From: Pseudoalteromonas sp. T1lg75
Lineage (GTDB): Bacteria > Pseudomonadota > Gammaproteobacteria > Enterobacterales > Alteromonadaceae
Direction of reading: 5' to 3'
Length of the DNA stretch: 64,000 bases
Assembly: GCF_002964705.1 (NCBI RefSeq)
Contig: NZ_PQCD01000033.1
Span: 553,757 to 617,756, forward strand
Shown: piece by piece, positions 43,118-52,895 of the stretch
How positions within the stretch are numbered: position 1 is the first letter of the stretch
Layout of the letters: each line of letters opens with the position of its first letter
Notes under the pieces: model-generated
Told to the model about the DNA's origin: nothing
The model's input: only the letters and a program-made list of their open reading frames with translations
Database searches by the model: none
Position numbers and translations under genes: made by a program

Positions 43118-44890
43118 GTGAAAAAAATCCTAGTTGCGGCAGCCTTGCTGCTGCTCACTTCAGTGGCAAACGCCACCACAAATTATCAACTTTCCATCGA
43201 CCAGGGGGCTCATCACTTAGGTGATGTCAGTGTCAGCTTTGCCAAAACCGGGCAAAGCTACATCGATGCCAAGTTCCCGGCCTGGCGCACCGGGCGTTAT
43301 GACATCCTCAACCTGGCCAACGGAGTGCGTTATTTCAAGGCCATCGATGCTCAGGGTAATGCACTGAAATGGCAGAAAATAGACAAAAGTACCTGGCGTA
43401 TTTTCTTGGACCAGCCCAGTGCTGTGACCTTGAACTACCAGGTCTATGCCAATGAATTGGCTTTACGTGCCCGCCATATCGATGACACCCATGCCTTTAT
43501 CGATGCTTCCGGCTTTTTTATGTACAGCGAAGCGACACGCAATGATCCCGTGACTGTACAGTTGACAGTACCTAAGGGCTGGCGCTCGGTGTCGGGAATG
43601 AACAAGGGCAAGAACCAACATCAGTTTGTTGCTCCAAATTACGACGTCTTAGTGGACTCACCCATAGAAACGGGTATCAACGAGCTGCACTCCTTCTCGG
43701 TCGATAACCGCGATTATGAGCTGGTTATCTGGGGAGAAGGCAATTATGACAGCGACAAGATGGTGGCCGACCTTAAAACCCTGGTCCAAACCGGTCATGT
43801 GGTCTGGGATGACTACCCCTATGAGCGTTATGTGTTTATGGTGCATGCCACCTCGGGGGCGCGTGGTGCCACCGAGCATCTTAACTCCACCATTATTCAG
43901 CGCCACCGTGATAAGTTTGCTAAGCGCGAAGACTATTTGGGCTTTATTGCCACCGCCGCGCATGAGTTTATTCACACCTGGAACGTTAAAGCCTATCGCC
44001 CCGAAGGCATGGTGCCCTATGACTATGTCGCGCCCAACTACACGCGTTTACTGTGGCTAGCAGAAGGCTCCACCAGTTATTTGGAAGATCATCTGTTGCT
44101 GCGCTCGGGTTTAATGACCAAGAAGGAATTCTTTAAAGACCTGGGTAAACGTATTAACACCCACCTTAAGACGCCGGGTCGCGAGGTGCAAAGCGCCGCC
44201 CATACCAGCTTTGACAAATGGATCAATCAAGGCGGCGATCATGGTCGCAACTATAGTACCAATATTTACTCGGAGGGCTCTTTGCTTTCCATGGCCTTGG
44301 ATCTGAAACTCCTGAGTGATTCTGCTGGCCAAGTGAGTTACCGCGATGTGCACCGCCAGCTCTATAACAAGCATAAATTACCCAACGGCTTTAGCGAGCA
44401 GGATGTGATTGCCATTCTCAACGAGCTGAGCGGTCAGGATTACACCGCCTGGTGGGCCGACAATGTTGAAGCGCCCATGAATTTGGACTTTGATGCCCTA
44501 TTAAATAAGGTCGGCCTTGAGCGCGTGTACCCCAAAGATGCCAAGCAGATTGCGTCTTTGGATGTCAATACCAGCACCGACAAGGGCCTGCTTAAGCTGG
44601 ATCATGTGCGCCGTGGCGGCGCAAGTTGGCAAGCAGGGCTGACCGCTGGCGATTTGATCGTTGCCATTAATGGTCGTCGCATCAGTACCGACTTAGCCAC
44701 GACATTGGCTGGCTATAAGCCGGGCGATAAGGTGTCGGTGAGCTTTTTCCGTCGCGACCGTTTGCAACAGGTGGACCTTGTTCTTGGCCTGCGCTACGAC
44801 AAGGATGCAACAGTGCAGCCGGTGAAGGCGCCAACTCAGGAGCAACAGGCATTATTCAAAGCCTGGATGGGTGTAGAACTAAGCGATTAA
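43118..44890 (+). CDS. M61-family metallopeptidase (glycyl aminopeptidase-like) with PDZ domain
   Basis: 590 residues, exported (signal MKKILVAAALLLLTSVANA). The zinc site AAHEFIHTWNVKAYRPEGM (HExxH, about residue 282) is followed by the Glu-containing LWLAEGSTSYLEDHLLLRSG about 30 residues later. A C-terminal PDZ domain (about 480-570) contains DKGLLKLDHVRRGGASWQAG and LTAGDLIVAINGRRIS. Acts on short peptides in the periplasm by family. The start is GTG 43118, chosen because it opens the signal peptide. Stands alone, convergent with the GT25 gene. Confidence 0.93.
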   Translation: MKKILVAAALLLLTSVANATTNYQLSIDQGAHHLGDVSVSFAKTGQSYIDAKFPAWRTGRYDILNLANGVRYFKAIDAQGNALKWQKIDKSTWRIFLDQPSAVTLNYQVYANELALRARHIDDTHAFIDASGFFMYSEATRNDPVTVQLTVPKGWRSVSGMNKGKNQHQFVAPNYDVLVDSPIETGINELHSFSVDNRDYELVIWGEGNYDSDKMVADLKTLVQTGHVVWDDYPYERYVFMVHATSGARGATEHLNSTIIQRHRDKFAKREDYLGFIATAAHEFIHTWNVKAYRPEGMVPYDYVAPNYTRLLWLAEGSTSYLEDHLLLRSGLMTKKEFFKDLGKRINTHLKTPGREVQSAAHTSFDKWINQGGDHGRNYSTNIYSEGSLLSMALDLKLLSDSAGQVSYRDVHRQLYNKHKLPNGFSEQDVIAILNELSGQDYTAWWADNVEAPMNLDFDALLNKVGLERVYPKDAKQIASLDVNTSTDKGLLKLDHVRRGGASWQAGLTAGDLIVAINGRRISTDLATTLAGYKPGDKVSVSFFRRDRLQQVDLVLGLRYDKDATVQPVKAPTQEQQALFKAWMGVELSD

Positions 44891-44912
44891 AACCTTTGTC
44901 CTGCAACCAGGC

Positions 44913-45698
44913 TCAGGCGTTGGTTGCGGGGATTGGGTAAGTTCTACGGCCCTGCTTTCTCAGCAGGGTAACCAGATGGCGCCGCGCCCTGTAAGCTGGC
45001 GTCCAATTGTGCAAGGCCAGCCACTGTTTTTGCAGCGGATAGGCCTTGGGCTTATTTCGTCCCTTACTGGCTATATCGCTGTCAAAATAGTTGTCCTGGG
45101 CTATGGGGTAGGGATGCAGGGCACCCACATGGACCCCGGTTTCCCAGGTATGCTGAATGTCCGTATCCACCGGACGATAAATCTTATTTGCATGGGCCAA
45201 CATCTGCTTTGCGCCGAAGCGACTGATCACATAGGCACAACAGCCGCTTAACGGCTTATCATGGATCACCAAATGATGATTCGCATCCAGCTCACGGCTG
45301 AACTTATTGGCACGTTCGCGGCCCTGATAGTTGCAAAGCTTGATAATGTCTACGGGTAATGGCTGATTTAATACCGACGCCAGACTGGACTTGAGGTTCC
45401 CCACCAGCGAGAAATCATCCTCAAGCACCAAGGCATACTCATTTTGGCTATCAAGCAGAGTTTGCCAACACTTCTTGTGACTCAGATAACAGCCGATTTC
45501 GCCATCACTCAAAGGGCGGTAAAACTTAGTCCGATTGGCTTTAGTATCAAGTATTGCGTTTTTTTGTGCTGCAGATAATTGCCGTCCGTTCACCGCGTCA
45601 ATGCGTTCAAAAGCTAATCCTTGGCCTGTTAGTTGTTGCGCCGCTCGTTGTAACCTGTTGTCGCTGCCTTTGAGGTTAATCACATAGATGGGGATCAT
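44913..45698 (-). CDS. Glycosyltransferase family 25 (LPS-type) protein
   Basis: 261 residues beginning MIPIYVINLKGSDNRLQRAA, the GT25 opening. DGEIGCYLSHKKCWQTLLDS and the metal/nucleotide motif YALVLEDDFSLVGNLK (EDD) follow, and GCCAYVISRFGAKQMLAHAN lies in the last third. Adds galactose or glucose to LPS/lipooligosaccharide in characterised members. The start at 45696-45698 is preferred (GGAGAG 5 bases before); a longer frame to 45749 has no supporting site. No surface-polysaccharide cluster surrounds it. Confidence 0.92.
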   Translation of the reverse strand: MIPIYVINLKGSDNRLQRAAQQLTGQGLAFERIDAVNGRQLSAAQKNAILDTKANRTKFYRPLSDGEIGCYLSHKKCWQTLLDSQNEYALVLEDDFSLVGNLKSSLASVLNQPLPVDIIKLCNYQGRERANKFSRELDANHHLVIHDKPLSGCCAYVISRFGAKQMLAHANKIYRPVDTDIQHTWETGVHVGALHPYPIAQDNYFDSDIASKGRNKPKAYPLQKQWLALHNWTPAYRARRHLVTLLRKQGRRTYPIPATNA

Positions 45699-45948
45699 TA
45701 CGCTCTCCGCTGATTGATTTGATGCCAGTATGAGATGGGAATAAGACACTGGGATGTAATTGGGATGACAGGTGGATTACCGGCCGGATTACCGAGCAGA
45801 TTAGGTTTGCTTAGCTGCGTGGGGAGATATTATGAGCCTGCTAAGGATATAAATAGAAAATTTGTGATCTGGATAAAAAGTAGCCACGTATTGACCCCTG
45901 TAGTGAATGTGAATCTCCCTTTACCACCTAAGTTTAAGGACACAGACC

Positions 45949-46509
45949 ATGACTATTTTAAGCCGTACCTTTAATACAGCACTCGTTGCTACTGCGCTTT
46001 GCGCTGCCTTGTCGGCGCCGGCTAAGGCTGAGAGCCCCAAATGGGCCAACAAATCTCAAGCGAGCATCGTTGAATTTGCCCTGGGTGCTTCGGGCGAGCC
46101 ATTTGACTTTGACGATAATGGCAATGACTTCGATATTTTGGTCGCGGCGCTTATAGATACCAGCGCCATCAGTTTATTTGATGGCAGTGACTTCACGGTA
46201 TTTGCTCCGAACGACCAAGCGTTTTATAACCTGACCAACACGGACAACGACGCCGATGCGTATAACGCGGTGGTCGGGCTATTAGGCGTTGAGGGGGTTG
46301 GTGGAGTGCTGGCTTATCATGTAACCGATGGGGTGCGTAATTCTCGCTCTGTGGTGCGAGCGAAACAGTTAACCATGCTTGACGGCAACACCATCATGTT
46401 TGACAGTGGCTTGATCATTGCCAATGGCTCTGAAGCGGCCTTATTGAATATAGATAACCGCGTGGCGGACGGCATGGTGCATATTATTGATACCGTACTC
46501 ATTCCTTAG
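45949..46509 (+). CDS. Secreted fasciclin-domain (FAS1) protein
   Basis: 186 residues. The signal peptide ends in SAPAKA at about residue 26. One FAS1 domain: FDILVAALIDTSAISLFDGS, the H1-type box FTVFAPNDQAFYNL, and the H2 block VADGMVHIIDTVLIP; VLAYHVTDGVRNSRSV contains the conserved YH. FAS1 domains mediate adhesion or matrix interaction. Single-domain, outside the cytoplasm. AAGGA about 9 bases before ATG 45949. Followed by a weak terminator. Confidence 0.9.
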   Translation: MTILSRTFNTALVATALCAALSAPAKAESPKWANKSQASIVEFALGASGEPFDFDDNGNDFDILVAALIDTSAISLFDGSDFTVFAPNDQAFYNLTNTDNDADAYNAVVGLLGVEGVGGVLAYHVTDGVRNSRSVVRAKQLTMLDGNTIMFDSGLIIANGSEAALLNIDNRVADGMVHIIDTVLIP

Positions 46510-46535
46510 TGGTGTTAACCACTGACCTCAGGCAA

Positions 46536-46566
46536 AGCGCTCCCTTTTCAGGGGGCACTTTTTTTA
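46536..46566 (+). terminator. Probable terminator between the fasciclin and TDT genes
   Basis: GCGCTCCC-TTTTCA-GGGGGCAC with a T run to 46565. The stem includes a G-T wobble. The convergent TDT gene ends at 46574. Confidence 0.6.
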
Positions 46567-46573
46567 GTGCTGT

Positions 46574-47602
46574 TTACAACCCCATCTTATAAATGCCAAG
46601 GAGTTTCCTGATGACGGGCATTAAATGGGTATTTGCGCCTGATTTCACGGCGCTTGCCTGTGGACGATAATGGTGTAAATAGCGGCCGCAGACATAGGTA
46701 ACAATCAAGGTGGCGACTATCAACTCTAGCTGTGCAACCGATGTCACCCAGTTTATTTCCCTTACTTGCCAACCATTAATCGTCATCCAATCCGCAAGTT
46801 TAAACAGTGCGGTGGCACCTATCACCAAGGGAAAGGTAAAGGCGGCATAGCCGGGGCTAAAGGGCAGGCGTAAAAGTCGAAAAAAAGCCAGATACACCAC
46901 AGATGTCATTAACACGGCCAGGGTGAGCAGAATGCCTATCACCAGTGGCGAAGGGTTTTGAACCAAGGTCAGATAACCGGCCAGTGACAAACTCGCGGGC
47001 GCCGCCAGTACGGCCAAGGTAGGCCTGGCGTTGTCCGGTAGCTGGTCAACAAAAAGTAAGCGATAGAGCATCAGAGGCAACATTAACGCATACATGGCGA
47101 TGCCAAAAATGAGTAGTGATTCGGCCAGCGGACGCAGCGCTTCCCCGGGAAAGGTGACGTCAGCCACAATAATACCTATGGGCGGTATGAACCAGCTTGG
47201 TGCCATGTGTTGTAGTTTGAAGTCGGCAAGGCGGTGGTAAACAAATAGCGCGAAAAACCCGCTGTGCAAGAGTATGGCCAGTAGCCATAGGCCTTTGGCG
47301 AGCAGTGGCGTTATGACATTCAAAGCGCTTGATACAACCATGGTGGCCATGGCAAAGGTGGGCACCACACTGCCCGTAATCGGATGGCGTAAATCCTCCA
47401 CTAAGGTGCGCGGGTGAGTAATAAATTTGGCCAGTACTAACAGCAATAACGCAGTTGCTATTAAGGCCCCCGTTGCTTGCGCCACGCCGTTCATACCAGC
47501 GATGTTTTCCCAGCACCAGCCTAGTGAGGCAATCCCGAGGGCTAATCCTGCTAAGGGAGTCGGCACCTTGGTTAATCGTGATTCTTGTTTACTCATGGTC
47601 AT
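46574..47602 (-). CDS. TDT-family transporter (TehA/SLAC1-like)
   Basis: 342 residues, about ten membrane helices. Family features: TPLAGLALGIASLGWCWENI near the N-terminus, MATMVVSSALNVITPLLAKG, PSWFIPPIGIIVADVTFPGE and YAAFTFPLVIGATALFKLAD. The family covers tellurite-resistance TehA, C4-dicarboxylate carriers and sulfite exporters; the substrate is open. The start at 47600-47602 (MTMSKQESRL) has AAGGGTG 5 bases before; the longer frame to 47668 is unlikely. A divergent LysR gene at 47732 is the probable regulator. Confidence 0.88.
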   Translation of the reverse strand: MTMSKQESRLTKVPTPLAGLALGIASLGWCWENIAGMNGVAQATGALIATALLLLVLAKFITHPRTLVEDLRHPITGSVVPTFAMATMVVSSALNVITPLLAKGLWLLAILLHSGFFALFVYHRLADFKLQHMAPSWFIPPIGIIVADVTFPGEALRPLAESLLIFGIAMYALMLPLMLYRLLFVDQLPDNARPTLAVLAAPASLSLAGYLTLVQNPSPLVIGILLTLAVLMTSVVYLAFFRLLRLPFSPGYAAFTFPLVIGATALFKLADWMTINGWQVREINWVTSVAQLELIVATLIVTYVCGRYLHHYRPQASAVKSGANTHLMPVIRKLLGIYKMGL

Positions 47603-47731
47603 GGCTACACCCTTGTGGTTTAGTTCGCGCCGATTCGCGGCTCGGTTTTCGGTGTAGTGTAGAGCCAAAAAAACGTTTAATATATTTTAAAATATTGATT
47701 GTATATTTAAGTAAAATTGAACGGAGGCGTA

Positions 47732-48619
47732 ATGAATATTGCCTTGCGACAACTGCGGGTATTTGTGGCCGTGGCTCAGGAGCTCAGCATCACAACCGCC
47801 GCCAATAAATTATGCTTATCTAAGCCGGCCATCAGCATGGCGTTGAGCGAGCTGGAAAAACAACTGGGGCAGCAGCTTTTTGATCGCCACAATAACAGGT
47901 TACTGATCAATGAGCAGGGGCGTCGCTTGTTACCGCTCGCCGATGAACTACTGGCAAGGACTCGGGACATTGAGCACTTGTTTAATCAGCAGGGCGCCAT
48001 CACCGGCAAGTTAAATATTGGCGCCAGCGACACCCTAGGCAATCAGGTTGCGCCGTTTTTATTGCGAGATTTTCGCGACACATCCGGCCATCGAGAGCAG
48101 GCCTTGTACATCTCTAATACCGCAAAGATATGCCAGAAATTGTGTGAATTTGAGCTCGATATCGGCATGGTTGAGGGCAGGGTTCAACATGATGAGCTCC
48201 ACAGCATTCCCTGGCTTGGAGATGAGATGGTGGTGGCCTGCCATCCGCAGCATCCGCTGGCGCAGTTGTCGGCGCCCACGCTAGCGGATCTGGAGCAGCA
48301 GCACTGGCTGTTACGCGAGCCGGGCTCAGGTACCCAGGAATACTTTCTAAATCACCTTGGCGCCCGGTTAAGCCAGTGGCAACTGGCCTTTGAGCTCAAT
48401 AGTACCTCGGCCATTATTAACAGCACCGCCGCCGGGCTCGGCATTACTTGTTTGTCACGCCGCGCCTTGAGCCAGGCCGAACAATTAGAGCGGGTGAGCA
48501 TATTGGACTTGCCAATCACATTTACACGGGATTATTGGCTGTTATACCATAAAGAAAAATATCAAAGCCCGTTGCTTAAGCAGTTTATAGGCTTTTGCGA
48601 GAATTGGTCCGGTCAGTAA
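47732..48619 (+). CDS. LysR-family regulator, divergent from the TDT transporter gene
   Basis: 295 residues. DNA-binding half: MNIALRQLRVFVAVAQELSI, TTAANKLCLSKPAISMALSE, LEKQLGQQLFDRHNNRLLIN. The effector domain continues to the C-terminus. The start ATG 47732 has GGAGG 5 bases upstream; TTG 47717 in the same frame lies before that site. The AT-rich divergent region contains ATATTTTAAAATAT-like symmetry near 47680-47695, a plausible operator. LysR/TDT pairs are common; the inducer is unknown. Confidence 0.92.
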   Translation: MNIALRQLRVFVAVAQELSITTAANKLCLSKPAISMALSELEKQLGQQLFDRHNNRLLINEQGRRLLPLADELLARTRDIEHLFNQQGAITGKLNIGASDTLGNQVAPFLLRDFRDTSGHREQALYISNTAKICQKLCEFELDIGMVEGRVQHDELHSIPWLGDEMVVACHPQHPLAQLSAPTLADLEQQHWLLREPGSGTQEYFLNHLGARLSQWQLAFELNSTSAIINSTAAGLGITCLSRRALSQAEQLERVSILDLPITFTRDYWLLYHKEKYQSPLLKQFIGFCENWSGQ

Positions 48620-48690
48620 AAAACGGTTAAGTCGATAGCGAGCTAATCTGAGGCAAGCAAGCGGGTGAAATTATAACAACAGGAAACACC

Positions 48691-49467
48691 ATGGATTATT
48701 TGCAAATCAATAAGGCCACCTGGGATAAAAGAACTCAGGTGCATGTAGCGTCTGAATTTTACGGCGTTGACGCCTTTAAAAATGGCCGCTGTTCCCTTAA
48801 TCCCATTGAACGTGAACAGGTAGGCGATGTGACCGGTAAGTCCCTGCTTCACCTGCAATGTCACTTTGGTCAGGATACCTTGTCCTGGGCACGCCTAGGG
48901 GCAAAGGTGACCGGGGTCGATTTATCCTCGCAAGCCATTGCCCAGGCAAACGCCTTGAAACATGCCTTAGGGCTGGACGCTCAGTTTATCGAAGCGGATA
49001 TCTATCGCTTTGGTCAGGAAAATACGCAGCAGTACGATCTGGTGTTTACCTCCTACGGCACTATCTGCTGGTTACCGGATTTAACTCGGTGGGCCCAGAT
49101 CATAGCCGGTGCCTTGAAAGTAGGCGGGGAGTTTCACCTGATAGAGTTTCACCCCGTTAACGATGTGCTTAGCGGCTACGCCTATTTTCCCAGTGAGGAG
49201 CCCGATGTGGAGGAAGAAGGCACCTACACGGAAAATTGTGATGGCACTACCTCAACGACCGTATGCTGGTCGCATTCGCTCAGCGAGGTGCTGAGCGCAT
49301 TAGTAGATGCGGGCCTATGCATCGAAGCCTTTAACGAATATCCCTACAGTCCCTACAATTGTTTTGAGGGGTTAGAGCCGGTGCCCGGTCTTGGTTATCA
49401 GAAATTACATAACGGCCAGCAAGTGCCTTTGGTGTATGGGGTCAAGGCTCGTAAAATCGCGGAATAA
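48691..49467 (+). CDS. Class I SAM-dependent methyltransferase
   Basis: 258 residues. Motif I: LLHLQCHFGQDTLSWARLG, with the first Gly replaced by Cys-His as in several bacterial families, then VTGVDLSSQAIAQANALK, a QYDLVFTSYGTICWLPDL motif and the WAQIIAGALKVGGEFHLIEF strand. The target is unknown; the family includes small-molecule methyltransferases. A consistent AACAGGA site precedes ATG 48691. Ends at a strong bidirectional terminator. Confidence 0.88.
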   Translation: MDYLQINKATWDKRTQVHVASEFYGVDAFKNGRCSLNPIEREQVGDVTGKSLLHLQCHFGQDTLSWARLGAKVTGVDLSSQAIAQANALKHALGLDAQFIEADIYRFGQENTQQYDLVFTSYGTICWLPDLTRWAQIIAGALKVGGEFHLIEFHPVNDVLSGYAYFPSEEPDVEEEGTYTENCDGTTSTTVCWSHSLSEVLSALVDAGLCIEAFNEYPYSPYNCFEGLEPVPGLGYQKLHNGQQVPLVYGVKARKIAE

Positions 49468-49502
49468 AACCTGGAGCACCTTAGTTGCTGGTGAACTTCA
49501 AC

Positions 49503-49532
49503 AAAAAAGCCGAAGACTGACTTCGGCTTTTT
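49503..49532. terminator. Bidirectional terminator between methyltransferase and lipoprotein genes
   Basis: AAAAAAGCCGAAG (49503-49515), an ACTGA loop, CTTCGGCTTTTT (49521-49532). Serves the genes ending at 49467 (+) and 49551 (-). Confidence 0.92.
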
Positions 49533-49550
49533 ATGCTTTGATTGTAATGG

Positions 49551-50057
49551 TTATTTCTTTACCTTGCCGATATCGTACGACGTCATCCAAGGGGTTTTGC
49601 GCGACAGCGATTTGCCGGTATGGATGGACACAGAGGGAGTCTCATCGTCCTTTACAAAGGTGGTGCGCAGCGAGTTTTCAGACTCTTTTTGTTGCTCATA
49701 CCAGCCTTCGCCCAAGCATTGGCGGGTAAAATCCGATGCTTTTTGGTGGATTGTCAGGGCACCGTCTTTATCCGCATAGGTTTGCTGACAGCTATAGGCA
49801 TAGGTGCGCTCGTGAAGGGCGCTGATCTGGCAGCTGTCGCCCACCAGGTGATAACGGGCCTGCCAGCTGTCGATAAACTTGGATTGGGTGCGTGCCATTT
49901 TCAAACCATCAAACTGATTGTCATAGGCCGACATCAAGGCTTGGATTTTGTCGCAGGATGAAAGGTTATCGACATAGGTTTGTTGCTGTTTTTGCGCTGG
50001 GCTGGCGCAGCCGGCGAGGAGAATAACGGCCGCTATTGCTGGGTAAATTGCTTTCAT
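49551..50057 (-). CDS. Lipoprotein of unknown function
   Basis: 168 residues. Signal MKAIYPAIAAVILLAGC with lipobox LLAGC. The mature part has four Cys (NLSSCDKIQA, GDSCQISA, YSCQQTYA, RQCLGEGW), which could form disulfides, and a basic C-terminus. No family recognised. AAGGAC lies about 8 bases before the ATG on the reverse strand. A separate unit, 143 bases after the his operon's last gene. Confidence 0.7.
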   Translation of the reverse strand: MKAIYPAIAAVILLAGCASPAQKQQQTYVDNLSSCDKIQALMSAYDNQFDGLKMARTQSKFIDSWQARYHLVGDSCQISALHERTYAYSCQQTYADKDGALTIHQKASDFTRQCLGEGWYEQQKESENSLRTTFVKDDETPSVSIHTGKSLSRKTPWMTSYDIGKVKK

Positions 50058-50200
50058 GGCAAACAGGTCCTTATTTGTAGTAGCCTAAGCATACAAAATC
50101 TCTGGGCGGTGTGGCAATGTAAAACACCCAGAGAGTGAATAATTGCCCACCTAAACAGCTATTTACTTACAAGTGCGGCCTTTTTGGGGCGCTGATTCGA

Positions 50201-50809
50201 CTAATGCCGAGACTGCAACCGCGCTACCACATCTCCTAAGGATAAGCCCTGGCGCTGCAGCAACACAATTAAGTGATACATCAGATCGGCGGCTTCATCG
50301 GTGAGCTCGTTATTGTCGTTTTTCATCGCTGCCAAGGCGACCTCCACCCCTTCTTCGCCTACCTTCTGGCAACTGCGGCTAAGCTCCTTGGCAAACAGTG
50401 ATGCTGTGTAGCTCGTTTTTGGATCCGCATCCTTACGGTCGATGATGATTTGCTCCAGCTCGGCTAAAAAGCCCAAACTGGGCTTGGCATCGCCAAAGCA
50501 ACTTTGGGTGCCCAAGTGGCAGGTGGGGCCTTGCGGGTAGGCCATGATCAGAATAGAGTCCTGATCGCAGTCGGTGTAGATGGCTTCAACCTGTAAAAAG
50601 TGGCCTGAACTTTCGCCCTTGGTCCACAGGCGCTGCTTGGAGCGCGAGTAAAAGGTGACTTTCTTTTGCTCCAGGGTGTGGGTAAGCGCCGCCTGATCCA
50701 TAAATCCCTGCATGAGAATTTGCCCGGTAATAAAGTCCTGCACCAGGGCAGGGATCAAAGGGCACTTGGCAAAATTCACATCGCTTACATTGCTAATATC
50801 TATTCGCAT
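50201..50809 (-). CDS. hisI: Bifunctional phosphoribosyl-AMP cyclohydrolase / phosphoribosyl-ATP pyrophosphatase
   Basis: 202 residues catalysing steps 2 and 3 of histidine synthesis. N-terminal cyclohydrolase domain with the zinc-binding motif [20 protein letters not shown] followed by HLG; C-terminal pyrophosphatase (HisE) with [20 protein letters not shown] and [15 protein letters not shown]. It overlaps hisF by 10 bases. Last gene of the operon. Size and fusion match E. coli HisI. Confidence 0.96.
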   Translation of the reverse strand: MRIDISNVSDVNFAKCPLIPALVQDFITGQILMQGFMDQAALTHTLEQKKVTFYSRSKQRLWTKGESSGHFLQVEAIYTDCDQDSILIMAYPQGPTCHLGTQSCFGDAKPSLGFLAELEQIIIDRKDADPKTSYTASLFAKELSRSCQKVGEEGVEVALAAMKNDNNELTDEAADLMYHLIVLLQRQGLSLGDVVARLQSRH

Positions 50810-51579
50810 AATCGAGTCGCTATCTTGTTATCGGCTAGGTGTTGTTTTAATTCGTTAATATTTATCAAGTTCTTATGAAATACACTGGCGGCCAGGGCAC
50901 CATCGACCTGGGCCTTTTTAAATACTTCACTGAAGTCGCTGATTTTTCCGGCGCCGCCGGAGGCAATCAAGGGCACATGGCAGATATCCCGTACTTTGGC
51001 TAATTGTTCAATGTCGTAGCCTTTGCGCACACCATCTTGGTTCATACAGTTTAGTACGATTTCACCGGCGCCGAGGGCTTGCACTTGCTCAACCCATTCC
51101 AGGGTATTGTAGCGGGTGCGCGATGAACTGTTGGGATCGCCGGTAAGCTGATAGACCAGATACTCGCCACTTTGGGCATCGAAAAAGCTGTCGATGCCCA
51201 CCACCACGCATTGTTTGCCAAATTCGTCGTGTAACTCGCGAATAAGCTCGGGACGGGCAATGGCAGGGCTATTGATACTGATTTTATCGGCGCCACTTTC
51301 AAGCACCCGCGCCGCATCGGCGACGGACTTGATGCCACCGGCAACGCAAAACGGAATATCGATATTGCGGGCTATATGCTCGACCCAATTCACATCAAGC
51401 AGGCGTTTTTCCACGCTGGCGCTGATTTCATAAAACACCAGCTCATCGGCGCCGGCATCGCTGTAGGCCTTGGCCAGCTCAAGAATATCGCCGACGATTT
51501 CATGGCCCTTAAACTGTACGCCCTTGACGACCTGACCGTCTTTTACATCCAAACAGGGGATTATGCGTTTTGATAACAT
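50800..51579 (-). CDS. hisF: Imidazole glycerol phosphate synthase, cyclase subunit
   Basis: 259-residue TIM barrel that joins ammonia from HisH to PRFAR, giving IGP and [25 protein letters not shown] at the N-terminus holds the catalytic Asp of the first strand; the second is on [40 protein letters not shown] and [12 protein letters not shown] are the phosphate sites. Overlaps hisA by 19 bases and hisI by 10. Works with HisH two genes upstream. Confidence 0.97.
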   Translation of the reverse strand: MLSKRIIPCLDVKDGQVVKGVQFKGHEIVGDILELAKAYSDAGADELVFYEISASVEKRLLDVNWVEHIARNIDIPFCVAGGIKSVADAARVLESGADKISINSPAIARPELIRELHDEFGKQCVVVGIDSFFDAQSGEYLVYQLTGDPNSSSRTRYNTLEWVEQVQALGAGEIVLNCMNQDGVRKGYDIEQLAKVRDICHVPLIASGGAGKISDFSEVFKKAQVDGALAASVFHKNLININELKQHLADNKIATRLCE

Positions 51580-52295
51580 GCTAGTGCCTCCTCAACCGTA
51601 AAGGCGCCATCAAGCAGGGATTTGCCCAGGATCACCCCTTGGGTGCCAATTTCTTTTAAGCGACGAATATCCGCTAATGAGCTGACGCCACCGGAGGCCT
51701 GAATGCGCAGACTGGGGTTATGCGCCTGCAGTTGCTCGTACAAAGCAAAGGAAGGGCCGCTCATGGTGCCGTCTTTGCTGATGTCGGTGCATAAAAAGTC
51801 TTTCACCCCCATCTCAGCGTAAAAATCGATAAGTTCAAACAAGGAGACATCGCCGCTTTCCAACCAGCCGTGGGTGGCGGGCATCCAGCCCTTTTCGGTG
51901 TTATTCACATCCAGGGCAATGACAAACTTCGGGGCACCGTATTGGTTTATCCAGCTTGCCACTTGCTCTTGGTTATTGACCGCTTTTGAGCCAATCACCA
52001 CCCGTGCGGCGCCAGCTGTAAGCCACTGTTCAACGTCATCGCCACTGCGAATGCCGCCGCCGACCTGATAGCCGACGTTGAGCGCCTTGGTGGCTGCCTG
52101 AATTTGTCGCCATTGCTTCTTGCGAGGATCTCGTGCTCCTTCTAAATCAACCAGGTGCAGCTTTTGTGCGCCCTGTTGCTGGTATTCCATTAGCCGTTCG
52201 GCCAGGTCAAAGGGATAGAACTGGGCGGTGTCGTATTTGCCCTGAAATAAACGCACGATTTGTTGTTGTAATACATCTAATGCTGGAATAATCAT
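51561..52295 (-). CDS. hisA: ProFAR isomerase (HisA)
   Basis: 244-residue TIM barrel isomerase, step 4 of histidine synthesis. [20 protein letters not shown] carries the catalytic Asp; [20 protein letters not shown] the second Asp; [20 protein letters not shown] and [18 protein letters not shown] the phosphate sites. 9 bases follow the hisH stop and it overlaps hisF. Confidence 0.97.
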   Translation of the reverse strand: MIIPALDVLQQQIVRLFQGKYDTAQFYPFDLAERLMEYQQQGAQKLHLVDLEGARDPRKKQWRQIQAATKALNVGYQVGGGIRSGDDVEQWLTAGAARVVIGSKAVNNQEQVASWINQYGAPKFVIALDVNNTEKGWMPATHGWLESGDVSLFELIDFYAEMGVKDFLCTDISKDGTMSGPSFALYEQLQAHNPSLRIQASGGVSSLADIRRLKEIGTQGVILGKSLLDGAFTVEEALACYQNA

Positions 52296-52304
52296 AATGC
52301 GTCC

Positions 52305-52895
52305 TCAAAGCCGCCAGTCGATAAAGTTTTGCAGTAAGCGCGCGCCTACTTTGGCGCTTCGTTCCGGGTGAAATTGCATGCCGGCGTAGTTGTCCTGAGC
52401 GACCATGGCCGAAAAAGTTTGGCCGTATTCGCTGGTGGCCAGGGTCGCCTGGTTGCAGCCATGGGCGAAGCTGTGTACAAAGTACACCTGATCGTCATCC
52501 TGAACACCCTGGGTCAGCGGGTGCGTTTTGGTGATCTTTAGGGTATTCCAGCCCATGTGCGGGGCGCTCAAATTCCCTACCTCAAGCTCGTCGACGGCGC
52601 CGGGAATGATGCCTAAACAGGAGGTGTCGCCCTCGGCCGTGTGCTCGCACTGCAACTGCATGCCCAAACAAATGCCCAGTAATGGCCTTTGGTATTCCTT
52701 AATGGCTTCTTGCCAGCCGCCGTCAATCAGGCGCGCCATGGCAACCTTGGCATGGCCCACTCCCGGTAATACGGCACGCTCATACTGACTGAGTTGCTCA
52801 GCGTCGGTGATCACATCAACCTGAGTATGTAAACGCTCAAAGGCAAAGCGCACCGAATTGATATTGGCGCAGCCGGTGTTGATTATGGCTATCAT
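52305..52895 (-). CDS. hisH: Imidazole glycerol phosphate synthase, glutaminase subunit
   Basis: 196-residue class I glutamine amidotransferase that passes ammonia to HisF. Nucleophilic Cys in [14 protein letters not shown] (about residue 77) and the His-Glu pair in [12 protein letters not shown]. The start is ATG by ATGA overlap with hisB (52892-52895). Complete triad. Confidence 0.97.
   Translation of the reverse strand: MIAIINTGCANINSVRFAFERLHTQVDVITDAEQLSQYERAVLPGVGHAKVAMARLIDGGWQEAIKEYQRPLLGICLGMQLQCEHTAEGDTSCLGIIPGAVDELEVGNLSAPHMGWNTLKITKTHPLTQGVQDDDQVYFVHSFAHGCNQATLATSEYGQTFSAMVAQDNYAGMQFHPERSAKVGARLLQNFIDWRL

Noticed and set aside
44903-44927. GCAACCA/TGGTTGC hairpin as a terminator between the M61 and GT25 genes
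   Set aside because: No T run on either strand; it lies largely inside the GT25 3' end.
45770-45802. Direct repeat GGATTACCG x2 upstream of the fasciclin gene as operator
   Set aside because: Only two short copies, position not tied to a promoter; too weak to call.
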